A stretch of DNA of 64,000 nt from JAFGBI01 sp964480725 (lineage in GTDB: Bacteria > Myxococcota_A > Polyangia > Polyangiales > Polyangiaceae), in NCBI GenBank assembly GCA_964480725.1, contig CAYZQO010000012.1, positions 38,787-102,786 of the forward strand, in the 5' to 3' direction. Position numbers and translations under genes: made by a program. Under the pieces are notes generated by a model. That model was not told the DNA's origin, ran no database searches, and worked only from the letters and a program-made list of their open reading frames with translations. Shown here piece by piece: positions 29,938 through 39,287 of this stretch; the stretch's first letter is position 1, and the number at the start of each line of letters is the position of its first letter.

Positions 29938-30642
29938 TCACCGGAGCCCGAACCGAACGGTGAGCCAGCCGATGGACCGTAGCGCGTACAGCGCGATCAC
30001 GGTGACGTACGGGAAGAAATAGAGCTCGATTCGACCGAGCAGCCCGACCACGAGAAGATACGACGGGTAGTGCACCACCAGCTTCAGCGCCGCGATCCCG
30101 AGCCCGAGCGCCCGCCGCGCCAGCGACGCAGGCGCGGGCGCGGGCGCGGGCGCGACGCGAGGCCCGGCCACCTCCGGTCGCCGCTGAAAGGTCGTGATCG
30201 CGATCCCGGTGGCGAGGCAGACGAGCCCCGTGATCCCGACGACGAGGTACTGCGGGTCCGTCGACTCGCGGTAGAGGCGCAGCGACACGGCGCCGAGCAG
30301 AACGAAGGACTTGATCTCGTCCATCAGGAAGTCGAAGAGGTGACCCGCCGGCGAGGCGGACCCGCGAAAGCGCGCGAGCATTCCGTCGACGCAGTCGAGC
30401 ACGTAGGCGAACGAGAAGACGGCCGTGCCCGCCAGCAGCCCCCAGTAGCCGGGCCAGGTGACCATCACCAAGGCCGCCCCGAGCGCCACCACGAACGAGG
30501 CCAGCGTCACCTGGTTGGGGGTCACCCGCGTCGGGGCGAGCAGCAGCACGAGCGGCGTCGAGACCGGTCGGAACACGTACGTGTTCATGAACAGGTCCGG
30601 GACCTTCCGGGTCTTCAGGTAGGTGTCGACGAGGCGACGCAT
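29938..30642 (-). CDS. CDP-alcohol phosphatidyltransferase family protein
   Basis: About 234 aa membrane enzyme of phospholipid or related synthesis. The class I signature D-x2-DG-x2-AR-x8-G-x3-D-x3-D is complete in DCVDGMLARFRGSASPAG followed by HLFDFLMDE. About five to six transmembrane helices. Substrate alcohol unknown; a short N-terminus (MRRLVDTYLKTRKVPD) precedes the helices. Divergent from the SGNH hydrolase gene at 30745. Confidence 0.9.
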   Translation of the reverse strand: MRRLVDTYLKTRKVPDLFMNTYVFRPVSTPLVLLLAPTRVTPNQVTLASFVVALGAALVMVTWPGYWGLLAGTAVFSFAYVLDCVDGMLARFRGSASPAGHLFDFLMDEIKSFVLLGAVSLRLYRESTDPQYLVVGITGLVCLATGIAITTFQRRPEVAGPRVAPAPAPAPASLARRALGLGIAALKLVVHYPSYLLVVGLLGRIELYFFPYVTVIALYALRSIGWLTVRFGLR

Positions 30643-30744
30643 GTCCGAGGTGGCGCGCGCCCCAGGGGTCGGGCGCGCGCGGGCCGAGCCTACACGACCC
30701 GGAGCCCGCCCACCGCCCCGAACCGCGTGCTAGATTGACCACCG

Positions 30745-31644
30745 ATGCGAGGGTCAACGATCGCCATCCGGGCGCTCACCCCAGCCGTGATCGCGACCGC
30801 GAGCCTGAGCGCGATTTGGCTCCTCGCCGCGGCGCCGGGCGCGCGAGCGGACGCGGCCGGCGCGGCCCGCGGCGCGCCGCCCCCCGCCGCCGAGAGCGTC
30901 ACGAGCCCCCCGGTCCGCGAGGCGCCGACGGTCGCCCCGCAACGCGTTGAGCCCGCGGGGCCGCTGCTCCTGGCGGCCGCTGGCGGCCCGGGCCCGACGG
31001 CGGCCCCGCTCCCCGGCCCGCTCGGCGCGACGACGGGGCCGGCCGTCGTGCCGTCGGGCCCCGTCGTCGTCGCCGCACTCGGCGACTCGCTCACGGACGC
31101 GCGCTCCCACGGCGGCCGCTACCTTGCCCCCATCACCGAGCGGTGCCCGCGATCTCGCGTAGAGAACCACGGGAAGGGCGCCGACATGGTCAACCAGATG
31201 CGGCGACGGTTCTTGCGCGACATCCTGCCGAGCGCGACGCCGTTCACGCACCTGATCGTGTTCGGCGGCGTGAACGACCTCTACAGCGACGAGACGGCTG
31301 GGCGCAGCCCGGAGAAGGTGGCCCGGGATTTGCTAGACATATTCGACCAGGCACGTGGTAGGGGTATGCGGGTCGTGGCGCTGACGGTGGCGCCCTGGGG
31401 CGGGTTCAAGCGCTACTTCAACGCCAAGCGTGCCGCCGACACGCGGCGCCTGAACGCCTGGATCCGGGAGCAATTCGCGGCCGGCACGGTCGATCACGTG
31501 GTGGACGCCTACGCCCTGCTCTCCTGCGGCAATCCGGATTACCTCTGTCGCGACTACTCCATCGACGGCATCCACTTCAACGCCAAGGGCCACGCCGTGC
31601 TCGGCGCAGCGCTGTTCGACGCGGCCTTCACCGGCTGCCAGTAG
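30745..31644 (+). CDS. SGNH/GDSL-family hydrolase, secreted
   Basis: About 299 aa with a signal peptide (residues about 1-34, ending GARADA). A Pro/Ala/Val linker precedes the hydrolase: block I VVAALGDSLTDARS (nucleophile Ser), block II Gly in NHGKGADMV, block III IVFGGVNDLYS (Asn), and block V DYSIDGIHFNAKGHAVL (Asp/His). All four catalytic blocks are intact, so an active esterase or lipase/acetyl-hydrolase is likely; the substrate may be envelope polysaccharide. Ends with Cys. Confidence 0.9.
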   Translation: MRGSTIAIRALTPAVIATASLSAIWLLAAAPGARADAAGAARGAPPPAAESVTSPPVREAPTVAPQRVEPAGPLLLAAAGGPGPTAAPLPGPLGATTGPAVVPSGPVVVAALGDSLTDARSHGGRYLAPITERCPRSRVENHGKGADMVNQMRRRFLRDILPSATPFTHLIVFGGVNDLYSDETAGRSPEKVARDLLDIFDQARGRGMRVVALTVAPWGGFKRYFNAKRAADTRRLNAWIREQFAAGTVDHVVDAYALLSCGNPDYLCRDYSIDGIHFNAKGHAVLGAALFDAAFTGCQ

Positions 31645-31716
31645 CGGAGCCTCCCCGCGCCATCGCCGCTCCGGCGGGCGCCGAGCTCGGCCCCGTCCCC
31701 GAACGCCGCCGCCCCC

Positions 31717-32382
31717 TCACTCACCGAGATAGAACGGGACGACGCGCGCGAGCTCCTCCGGGCCCGGGACCACCGCGTCGCCGCCCGCGAGCGCAAAGCC
31801 CTCCTGCACCGGAGCCGCGACGGTCACCCCGACCACGGGCAACGGCCGGGTCAGGGGGCGGCGGCGCAGCGCCCAGACCAGGTCGAGCGCCGGGTCGAGC
31901 GCGACCGCGTCGAGGTCCACCACCACGAGGTCGTATCCGCCGTCGGCGGCGGCGAGCGCGGCGTCGAAGAGCAGCTCGAAGACCCGCACGAGGGGCGCGC
32001 CGGCGGTGATGCGTGACGCCTCGGCGAGCCGCGAGCCCACCACGGCCACTCGAGAAACCTCGCCCCCGAGCCGGACCGGAACCGGGTACGCGAAGCGCCG
32101 CATGAAGCGCACGACCTCAGCGCGATGAAATCGCATCTGGCCCCCTGGCGTCCGCAGACCCGAGAGGTGCCCTACCCGGATCCAGTTGTGCACGGTCTTG
32201 CGATCCACCGCCATCAGGCGCGCGATATCGCCCGAGGTGAACAGGCACGGCGCCGGCTCCTCGTCGAGGTCGAACTCCTCACGCGCGCGCGCAGAGCGGG
32301 GGGCACGATCGGCGCGATCGAGAAGGGGGACCGCCTCCTCGCGCGCGCGCGCAGGGCGGGGTCGACTGGGGGGGCCGGTCAT
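31717..32382 (-). CDS. excisionase/MerR-type HTH protein with receiver-like C-terminal domain
   Basis: About 221 aa. Residues about 47-96 form a DNA-binding domain of the HTH_17 type (FTSGDIARLMAVDRKTVHNW then GQMRFHRAEVVRFMR). Residues about 108-218 look like a receiver-domain remnant: GYDLVVVDLDAVALDPALDL and PLPVVGVTVAAPVQEGFALA. The conserved acidic pair is missing, so it may not be phosphorylated. The N-terminal linker contains a duplicated RARAREE element. Such fusions occur in Myxococcota, but the target genes are unknown. Confidence 0.72.
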   Translation of the reverse strand: MTGPPSRPRPARAREEAVPLLDRADRAPRSARAREEFDLDEEPAPCLFTSGDIARLMAVDRKTVHNWIRVGHLSGLRTPGGQMRFHRAEVVRFMRRFAYPVPVRLGGEVSRVAVVGSRLAEASRITAGAPLVRVFELLFDAALAAADGGYDLVVVDLDAVALDPALDLVWALRRRPLTRPLPVVGVTVAAPVQEGFALAGGDAVVPGPEELARVVPFYLGE

Positions 32383-32591
32383 GCGTTCGTTCGTTCGCCC
32401 GCGCGCCTTCGAGACGGGAGCGATCCTGCATCATAGGTCAGCAGGGGCGATTTTCGAACACCCGCGGGCGACGCCACCGGGGCCAAACCCACCGAGCGAC
32501 GCCAACGGCTCCGAGTCCGGAACTCCGCGCCACCACCCGCTCGTCGCCGGTATTGTCGCTCCCCGCGGGACGTGAGGGGTGCGAGGAAACC

Positions 32592-33404
32592 CTACCCCGC
32601 GGCAGGACGGGCGACGCTCGCGAGCCGTGACCAGGCCAGCTCGACGACGCCCGCGACCCGCGAGAAGGCGACCGCGGCGAACCCATGGGCGAGCACGGCG
32701 ACCGGCGGCGGGACCTGCTGCGTGTAGTAGGTCCAGCACTCACGGCTGGTCCCCCAGTACTCGAGTGCCAACCCCAGGGTGCTTCCTGCCAAGAACAGCG
32801 CCAGGTCCCGGCGCGGGTCCCGGGTGCGCGCCGCCACCAAAAGCATTGCGCAGACGACAAGCCGGGAGGCGAGCGGCGCGCGGTGCGGCCAGAGGAACGC
32901 CGTCATCCAGATCACGAACCCGGGGATCAGAACGTAGTAGGCGCGGCGAAGGAACCGCTCCTCGAGCTCACGACCGATGGCCCGCTCGCCCCGACGGCAG
33001 AGCAGAGCCACGAACGTCCCCATTCGGTCGATGGCGAGGGTCGCGGCCGGCCAGGCGGGAAGGATCCACAGCGGTGGTCGCTCGCCGGTGAAGTACGACC
33101 AGATCCCGCTGTGGGTCCCCCACCACTCGATCGTCGCCCCTCCCCCCAGCCCCACCGCGATCATCAGCAGGTCACGCCGCGGCTCCACCCGCCAGGCCAG
33201 CAGCAGGGCCATCCAGGCCCAGATCCCCAGCAGAAGCCCGTCCCCGACGGCGCTCGGGTCGACCAGCTCGCGCCACTGGATCCCGACCACGCTCCCCGCC
33301 GCGAGGAGCAGCGCGACCGCGACGAGACTCCGGACGTCGTAGCCCGAGAGCAGCTCCCGGGCGAGCGGCGAAACCCGGGTAGCAGGCCGATCCTCGAGCA
33401 CCAT
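32592..33404 (-). CDS. multi-pass membrane protein with internal duplication, unknown function
   Basis: About 270 aa with about seven or eight hydrophobic helices. Two halves match: RRDLLMIAVGLGGG with IEWWGTHSGIWSYFTG (about 77-130) and RRDLALFLAGSTLG with LEYWGTSRECWTYYTQ (about 198-252). Shared features are Arg-Arg-Asp, Glu-(W/Y)-Trp-Gly-Thr, Trp-x-Tyr-(F/Y)-Thr and Pro-Pro, offset by about 121 residues. The paired Glu and aromatic residues inside the membrane look functional, as in polyprenyl or carotenoid-modifying membrane enzymes, but no family can be named. ATG 33404 starts the hydrophobic region. Confidence 0.65.
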   Translation of the reverse strand: MVLEDRPATRVSPLARELLSGYDVRSLVAVALLLAAGSVVGIQWRELVDPSAVGDGLLLGIWAWMALLLAWRVEPRRDLLMIAVGLGGGATIEWWGTHSGIWSYFTGERPPLWILPAWPAATLAIDRMGTFVALLCRRGERAIGRELEERFLRRAYYVLIPGFVIWMTAFLWPHRAPLASRLVVCAMLLVAARTRDPRRDLALFLAGSTLGLALEYWGTSRECWTYYTQQVPPPVAVLAHGFAAVAFSRVAGVVELAWSRLASVARPAAG

Positions 33405-33589
33405 CCGCGCCCACGCTACCACGCGAGCCCCCCGCCGCACTCCAGGCTGGCGGCGATAACGCCGGGTCCTGCGCGGCCTCGTCGAGGCGGGCCGGCAACG
33501 CCGGGGGCCCCGATGGCGGCGCGGGGACGGGGGCGGGACCGTGGGAAGACCTGGGCGGCCGACGCGCGATGCGGTATCACGGCGGCGCC

Positions 33590-34294
33590 ATGGCTCCCGC
33601 TCCCAGCGCCTCGAAGCCCTCGCGACCGACCCCCTCGAGCCGGCCCCCCCAGGGGGCGCGGACGGCCGCCCCACCGCCGGCGGCGATCGGCGGCAAGCTC
33701 TACGTCGCCGCGGCCATCGTGCTGGGGATGGGGGCGATCTGCGGGACCGCCTTCGGCGACGGCCTGGCGTCGCGGATCCTCGATGCGCTCAAGCTGACCG
33801 AGGCGCCCCCCGTCGACATGACGAAGTGGGAGGCTGGCAAGTCCGAGGAGATCGCGATCACGCTGGTCACCGCCGACTACGCGAAGCTCGCCTGCGCGTT
33901 CGATCGGGAGATCGGAGGCGCGCACTGCGAGTACAAAACCGAAACGGAGCGCTGGCCCGTCGCGCCGGACGCGCCCGTCGACGACAACAAGAAGAACGTC
34001 ATCCAGCCCTATAGCGCCGTTCCCGACAACGCCTTCGTCCTCATCGCGGGGCTCTGGGCGCAGCCGGAGGTCGCGATGCGGCTGCACGCCGAGCCGCCCG
34101 AACACACCCCGACGAAAAACCTCGCCCGCTTCATCGCCCGCTGCCGCGTCAAGCCGGTTGAGCGCGTCGAGGGCGTCAACATCCGCTGGAACGCCACGGA
34201 CAAGTGGGCGCGGGGCTCGCTGCGCACGGCGAACGACCAGCAGGTCGCCCCCTGGGTGGCCATCGTGGAGCACTGCTCGGTCGAAGAGGAGTGA
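33590..34294 (+). CDS. single-pass membrane protein of unknown function
   Basis: About 234 aa. Pro/Ser-rich N-terminus, one transmembrane helix (LYVAAAIVLGMGAICGTAFG), then a soluble domain of about 180 residues with two Cys in ACAFDREIGGAHCEY and one in RFIARCRVK. ATG 33590 is preferred; an ATG at 33569 adds seven residues. No recognised family. It converges with the TetR gene 46 bp downstream. Confidence 0.62.
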   Translation: MAPAPSASKPSRPTPSSRPPQGARTAAPPPAAIGGKLYVAAAIVLGMGAICGTAFGDGLASRILDALKLTEAPPVDMTKWEAGKSEEIAITLVTADYAKLACAFDREIGGAHCEYKTETERWPVAPDAPVDDNKKNVIQPYSAVPDNAFVLIAGLWAQPEVAMRLHAEPPEHTPTKNLARFIARCRVKPVERVEGVNIRWNATDKWARGSLRTANDQQVAPWVAIVEHCSVEEE

Positions 34295-34340
34295 AGACCA
34301 ACCCGAGACGGGGGATCCTGCGACCGGCCTTCGGTGGGAT

Positions 34341-35048
34341 CTAGGCGACCTCGGGCGGCGGCGAGACACCCACCGGCGAGGCCTGGTGGTCCCTGGCCAG
34401 CGACGCCGCGCCCGTGCCAACCGAGCTCAGGAGCAGGTCTATCCCCGGGGTGACGATATCGCCGACCTGCATCTCCGCCGGCATCCGCGTGGAGATCACT
34501 GGCGCGTTGAGCTGCAGCAGGAGCACCCCTAGCATCGACCCCCAGAGCTGCGCCACCAGCGTGGGCGTGTCGAGCTCCGGCCGGATGGTGCCGTCGAGCT
34601 TGCCCGTGTCGATGAGAGCCGCAAGCTGCCGATAGAACTGGGCCACCAGCCGCTTGTACTCGACGAAACGCTCGCTCTGCACGGTGCCACCCGCCTCGGT
34701 GATCATCCAACCGATGGCAACGTGAAACCGATCCGGCTGCTCCAAGCCGAAGCGTGCGAAGCCGCTCAGGGCCCGTGCCAGGCGGGTAAAGCCGGCGCCA
34801 CCAGCCGCCTCCATGGCTTCGAGCTGGTCGAGCACCTCTCGCACCGCGCGCACGGCGATCTCCAAGTAGAGCTCGTCCTTACTGTCGAAGTAGAGGTAGA
34901 GCGTGCCCTTGCTGAGCTCCGCCTCGTGGGCGATGTCGTCCATCGTGGCCGGCGCCACGCCCTTGCTGGCGAACACCTTCTCCGCCGCCCCCAGGATGGC
35001 GGCCCGCCGCTCTTCTTTCTCCCGCTGTCTTCTCGCTGCGACACCCAT
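34341..35048 (-). CDS. TetR-family transcriptional regulator
   Basis: About 235 aa. The N-terminal three-helix DNA-binding domain is clear: ILGAAEKVFASKGVAPATMD then AELSKGTLYLYFDSKDELY. The C-terminal ligand domain is about 150 residues long with a hydrophobic core helix (LVAQLWGSMLGVLLLQL). TetR proteins are usually repressors of nearby transport or metabolic genes, but neither neighbour is an obvious target. Ligand unknown. Confidence 0.92.
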   Translation of the reverse strand: MGVAARRQREKEERRAAILGAAEKVFASKGVAPATMDDIAHEAELSKGTLYLYFDSKDELYLEIAVRAVREVLDQLEAMEAAGGAGFTRLARALSGFARFGLEQPDRFHVAIGWMITEAGGTVQSERFVEYKRLVAQFYRQLAALIDTGKLDGTIRPELDTPTLVAQLWGSMLGVLLLQLNAPVISTRMPAEMQVGDIVTPGIDLLLSSVGTGAASLARDHQASPVGVSPPPEVA

Positions 35049-35270
35049 GGATACCTCAGCCCCCTGACTCCGCTCTCGGGTCTACCAAGGTCGTAGAGCC
35101 CTCGACGCTCGCTCGCAACCCGTCAGACCGCCTGGCGCCCCACTTCGCCGCACGCGAGGCCGGCCGTGCCCCCCCGGGGGACGGCCGGGCGCCCGCGAGG
35201 CCGGAGCCCTGCGCGTGAGCGGGACGCACGAATCAGGGTTGTGCGGCCCCCTCCGCCGCGAGTCACCGGA

Positions 35271-35780
35271 TCAGCCGCCGAGCGCCTCCACGTCGGAGAC
35301 GGCGAGCACCTTCTGCCGCTGCGCCTCGCGGTATGCCTCGAGGCGGGCGCGAATCTCCGGGTCGCTGGGCGCCAGGATCGCCGCGGCGAGCAGCGCCGCG
35401 TTCACGGCGCCGGCCCGTCCGATGGCGAGGGTGCCGACCGGGATGCCAGCGGGCATCTGGACCATCGAGAGCAGTGAGTCGAGCCCCTTGAGGCTGGCAG
35501 ACTCCATCGGCACCCCGAGCACCGGCAGGAGGGTCTTGGACGCGACCACGCCAGCCAGGTGTGCCGCGCCCCCGGCCGCGGCGATCAGGACGCGAAGGCC
35601 GCGCCCCTCCGCGGCGGCGGCGTAGGCGAGCGTCTCATCGGGGGTGCGGTGCGCCGAGAGGGCGCGCGCCTCGCAGGGTATGGCAAGGGAGCGGAGGGTC
35701 GTCACCGTATGGCGAAGCGTGTCCCAGTCGCTCGTCGAACCCATGAGCACGCCCACCAGCGGTTTGCTCGTTGCTTCCAT
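35271..35780 (-). CDS. purE: 5-(carboxyamino)imidazole ribonucleotide mutase PurE
   Basis: About 169 aa, the standard length for class I PurE, which converts N5-CAIR to CAIR in purine synthesis. Hallmarks: GVLMGSTSDWDT, CEARALSAHRTPDE (active-site His) and AAAGGAAHLAGVVAS. The purK gene is not in the window. Divergent from the M28-like gene, which starts about 80 bp away. Confidence 0.97.
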   Translation of the reverse strand: MEATSKPLVGVLMGSTSDWDTLRHTVTTLRSLAIPCEARALSAHRTPDETLAYAAAAEGRGLRVLIAAAGGAAHLAGVVASKTLLPVLGVPMESASLKGLDSLLSMVQMPAGIPVGTLAIGRAGAVNAALLAAAILAPSDPEIRARLEAYREAQRQKVLAVSDVEALGG

Positions 35781-35861
35781 CGTCGTCGGCGAACGATACT
35801 CGGGGCCTTGCCGATCACAACCCCCGCTCGGGTCACCGCGGGCGCTTCGCCCGACCGCGCC

Positions 35862-36953
35862 GTGCGCCGCGCCCCGTCGTCGACCCCACCGATCGCGCTG
35901 CTCACGGCGGCACTCGCGCTCGCTTGCGCGGCGCGGCCCACGCCGACCCCGTCACTCCCGTCCGCGGCGGCGGCGGGGACGACGACGCCCCCCACTCGGG
36001 AGGACCTGCCGCCGCTCACCGCGCGCGAGGTCGCGCTTCGCGCCGAGCTCGAGCGCATCACCGACCACCTGGCGCGAGACATCGGCGAGCGCAACGCCAG
36101 CCGGAAGTGGCAGCTCGCGGACGCGATCGACTTCGTCGCCCTGGAGCTCGAAGGCGCCGGCCTCTCCGTGAACCGAGAGGGCTACGATCTCGACGGGGAG
36201 GTCGTCGCCCAGAACCTCGTGGGCGAGGTGCCCGGTGACGCGGCGCGCGGCGAGATCCTCGTCGTCGGCGCCCACCTCGACAGCGCGCCGGGCTCGCCGA
36301 GCGCGAGCGCCGCCACCGGCGTGGCCGCGCTGATCACGGTCGCCCGCCGGCTGCGCACCGCGGAGCCGGCGCGCACGCTGCGCTTCGTCGTCTTCTCTCT
36401 CTGCGAGGGGGACCTGGCGGAGACGGACGCCGCCGGCAGCCGCGTCTACGCCCGCGCTGCGGCAGCGCGGGACGAGCGCCTGGCGGCGACCGTGGCCCTC
36501 GACTCGCTCGGCTATTTCACGGCGACCGGCGGGCAGCGGCAGCCCCCGGAGCTCGTGGCCGAGTGGCCCACCGGCGGAGACTTCCTCGCGCTCGTCGCCG
36601 CAGATCGTGACCGCGCCTGGCTCGACCCGGCAGCGGACGCCTTCGCCGTCGGCGCGAGCCTCCCCGTGGTGGCGGCGATGGTGACCGGCCCCGTCCCCGA
36701 TCTCGGCGCGACCGACGCCTGGGGCTTCACCAGCGAGGGGATCCCCGCGCTCCGCGTCACCGACACGGCACGCCTGCGCAACCCCGAGCACGGCTCGCCG
36801 AGAGACCTCCCGGATCGCGTCGACTTCGATCGGCTGGCGCGCGTCACCGTGGGGCTCGAATCGCTGATCCTCGCCCTGGCCGACCCGGGGGGACCAGGGG
36901 CCGCGCTGATGACCGACCCGACCACCGGCCGCGTTACGCCCGCCAGCGAGTGA
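35862..36953 (+). CDS. M28-family-like peptidase, lipoprotein, incomplete metal site
   Basis: About 363 aa. GTG 35862 starts a compact lipoprotein signal (IALLTAALALAC). The M28 fold is visible in VVGAHLDSAPGSPSA (first His-Asp), VALDSLGYF (Asp) and NPEHGSPRDLPDRVDF (last His). The bridging metal ligand normally found as the Asp of DD(x)SG is missing; here the stretch is SASAATG. The Glu region FSLCEGDLAE is also atypical. Hence possibly inactive, or altered in activity. Confidence 0.75.
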   Translation: MRRAPSSTPPIALLTAALALACAARPTPTPSLPSAAAAGTTTPPTREDLPPLTAREVALRAELERITDHLARDIGERNASRKWQLADAIDFVALELEGAGLSVNREGYDLDGEVVAQNLVGEVPGDAARGEILVVGAHLDSAPGSPSASAATGVAALITVARRLRTAEPARTLRFVVFSLCEGDLAETDAAGSRVYARAAAARDERLAATVALDSLGYFTATGGQRQPPELVAEWPTGGDFLALVAADRDRAWLDPAADAFAVGASLPVVAAMVTGPVPDLGATDAWGFTSEGIPALRVTDTARLRNPEHGSPRDLPDRVDFDRLARVTVGLESLILALADPGGPGAALMTDPTTGRVTPASE

Positions 36954-37044
36954 CGCCCACCAGCGCGGGCTTGCGACCGGTACCGCCGAGGTCCCGCGGC
37001 GGCCTCGCCGCGGTCGCCGCACAACGTGCCCGACTCGAGGCCGG

Positions 37045-38097
37045 TCAGTCCCCGGGACTTCGCCGAGTCGCCGCGTACAGCGCCACCAGCGTCGCGACCG
37101 ACGGCCGGACCTCCCCGCGAGCAATCGCCCAAACCGCTTCACGCGCGGCGACGTTCACCGGCACCGGCACCCCGTGCCGGGCCGCCCGCTGCACGATCTC
37201 CCCGTTCAAGAACTCCACCGCCGGCTCGCGTCCCCGCTCGATGGCAGCGAGCATGGACGAGCGCAGGCGCCGGTAGGGCGTCACCGCCGTCCGCACCAGG
37301 ACATGGCGGGCGAGCATGGCCGGGGACCAGCGCGAAGGCGGCGTGTGCGGGTCGACGACCAGCCACCCGAGGTCCAGCGCGCCACCGGGCCGCTCGAGTC
37401 GAACCCCCTCGGCCCGCGCCACCCGCACCGCCTCGCTGATCACCTCGATGCCGAGCTGGCGCGCGTCGTGTCGCCTCATCAGCACGCCGACCGGCTCCCC
37501 GCCGATGGTTCCGAAGGTGGACATCGCACAGTTGACCGCAAGCTTGGTCCAGCGCACCCCCGAGAGGTTGGTGGTGGTGCGAACGCGACCGAGCACGCCG
37601 AACAACTCCACGAGGGGCCCGAGCCTCGGGTCGGGCGCGGCGACCAGCTTGCCGAGCGCCAGGCCCCCGCGGCTCGTCCGCTCGGCGACCCCCGGCTCGG
37701 CCATGGAGGCCCCGAAGAAGACCACCGCGCCGATCACCCGCTCCACCCCGACGATGCGGCCCACGCGCTCTTCGCACAGCCCGTTCTGGACGCAGACCAC
37801 GCGACCGTCCGGCGCGAGCCAGGGGGCGGCCGCGCGGATCGCCCCCTCGACGGCCGTCGGCGGGGTCGCCAGCACCACGAGGTCGAAGGGCGGCTCGGTG
37901 GCCGCGAGGTCCGCCACGACCCGAACGCGCTCGGTGAACCGGCGCCGCCCGTCGCACACCGTCAGGCCCGAGCGAGCGATCGCCTCGCGGACGTCGCGGT
38001 TGGTGGACAGCACGGTGAGGTCCACGCGCCGTTGCCGTGCCAAATGACCCGCGATCACCCCGCCGAGGCCGCCGCAACCGATGACCAGACACCGCAT
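37045..38097 (-). CDS. ketopantoate reductase family protein (PanE/ApbA-like)
   Basis: About 350 aa. N-terminal NADP fold VIGCGGLGGVIAGHLAR and the C-terminal ApbA domain are present; the catalytic Lys lies in RWTKLAVNCAMST and the Asn in VCVQNGLCEE. The family reduces 2-dehydropantoate to pantoate in pantothenate synthesis, though several paralogs act on other 2-keto acids, so no gene symbol is given. Start ATG 38097 directly precedes the NADP motif. Confidence 0.83.
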   Translation of the reverse strand: MRCLVIGCGGLGGVIAGHLARQRRVDLTVLSTNRDVREAIARSGLTVCDGRRRFTERVRVVADLAATEPPFDLVVLATPPTAVEGAIRAAAPWLAPDGRVVCVQNGLCEERVGRIVGVERVIGAVVFFGASMAEPGVAERTSRGGLALGKLVAAPDPRLGPLVELFGVLGRVRTTTNLSGVRWTKLAVNCAMSTFGTIGGEPVGVLMRRHDARQLGIEVISEAVRVARAEGVRLERPGGALDLGWLVVDPHTPPSRWSPAMLARHVLVRTAVTPYRRLRSSMLAAIERGREPAVEFLNGEIVQRAARHGVPVPVNVAAREAVWAIARGEVRPSVATLVALYAATRRSPGD

Positions 38098-38426
38098 CTC
38101 GGCGCGGCACGGTAGCAGCGTGGCGCGGGACGGCACGTGGCGTCGCGGAAGTTGCTCGATCGGAGCGCGATCGATTAACCGAAGGGCGAGGCGCCGCCGT
38201 CATCGGGCGCCCCCGAGCCCCATGCGCCGCCTCCTCCTCAAGCTCCTCGCGCGAGTCCGGCTCCCGGTGCTCGCCCTCGCCTGAGGGGGCCCGACCGCCG
38301 CGAGCGCGCTGCGCCCATCACTGAACGGGTGCACAGGGCGAGGCAACGGGTGGTTTCTCGTCCGAACGGACCGGGTAACGCTAGACTTCGCCTTTCCCGG
38401 ACCGGCACAGCGGCCCGGCCACCACA
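38098..38426. other. intergenic region, no gene supported
   Basis: Divergent promoter region between the PanE-like and aldo/keto reductase genes. It holds a 20-codon open frame at 38222-38284 (MRRLLLKLLARVRLPVLALA) that lacks a ribosome site and is not called a gene. Confidence 0.4.
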
Positions 38427-39287
38427 ATGCAGACGCGACGACTCGGCGCCGACGGTCCGGAAGTGAGCGCGATCGCCCTGGGCGGGATGCTGCTCAGCAT
38501 CACCGGTCGGCCCCCGGAGGACCAGAGCCTCGCCGTGATCAACGCGGCCCTCGAGGCCGGCGTCACCTTGATCGACACGGCTGACGCCTACTCGGTGGAC
38601 GACCGTGACACGAGCCACAACGAGAAGCTCATCGCGAAGGCGCTGCGCGGGCGGCGTGACCGCGTGATCGTGGGCACCAAGGTTGGCTGCCGCCGCCCGG
38701 GCGGGGCGTGGACGGTCGACGCGCGGCCGGACTATCTCGTCGAGGCGGCCCACCGCTGCCTCGAGTCGCTCTCCGTGGAGACGATCGATCTGCTGCAGCT
38801 CCACGCGCCGGACGTTCGCGTCCCCTTCGAGGAGAGCGTCGGCGCGCTAGCGCGGCTCCGCGAGCGGGGGAAGGTCCGCTACGTGGGCCTGTGCAACGTC
38901 AGCGTCGATCAGGTCGAGCGGGCGCGGAGGGTGACGCCGATCGCGTGCGTGCAGAACCGATGGAACGTCAACGACCGGCGCCCCGAGACGGAGGGCGTGC
39001 TGGATTACTGCACCGCCAACGGCCTCGCCTTCCTCGCCTACTCGCCCTTTGGCGGGACCCTCGGTGCGCCCTCCCTGGGCACGCACGGGCGGATCGTCGA
39101 GGAGGCGCGCCGCCGGCGGGTTTCCGTGTATCGGCTGCTCCTGGGCTGGATGATCGCGCGCTGCCCGGTGGCGATCCCCATCGCGGGCGCGCGGCGCGTC
39201 GAGAGCATCGGGGACAGCGCCGCCGCCGGTGGCCTGGTCGTGCCACCCGCTGACGTGCGCGTCATCGAAGCCGCGCTCAAGGCTTGA
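38427..39287 (+). CDS. aldo/keto reductase
   Basis: About 286 aa NADPH-dependent oxidoreductase of the AKR superfamily. The tetrad Asp, Tyr, Lys, His is visible in LIDTADAYSVDD, IVGTKVGCR and LLQLHAPDVR, with NADP-binding at the C-terminus (IPIAGARRVESIGDSA). Substrate cannot be told from sequence. Start ATG 38427. Confidence 0.92.
   Translation: MQTRRLGADGPEVSAIALGGMLLSITGRPPEDQSLAVINAALEAGVTLIDTADAYSVDDRDTSHNEKLIAKALRGRRDRVIVGTKVGCRRPGGAWTVDARPDYLVEAAHRCLESLSVETIDLLQLHAPDVRVPFEESVGALARLRERGKVRYVGLCNVSVDQVERARRVTPIACVQNRWNVNDRRPETEGVLDYCTANGLAFLAYSPFGGTLGAPSLGTHGRIVEEARRRRVSVYRLLLGWMIARCPVAIPIAGARRVESIGDSAAAGGLVVPPADVRVIEAALKA

Noticed and set aside
38222..38284. 20-codon ORF as a leader peptide
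   Set aside because: No ribosome site, no attenuator-like hairpin and no codon pattern for attenuation.
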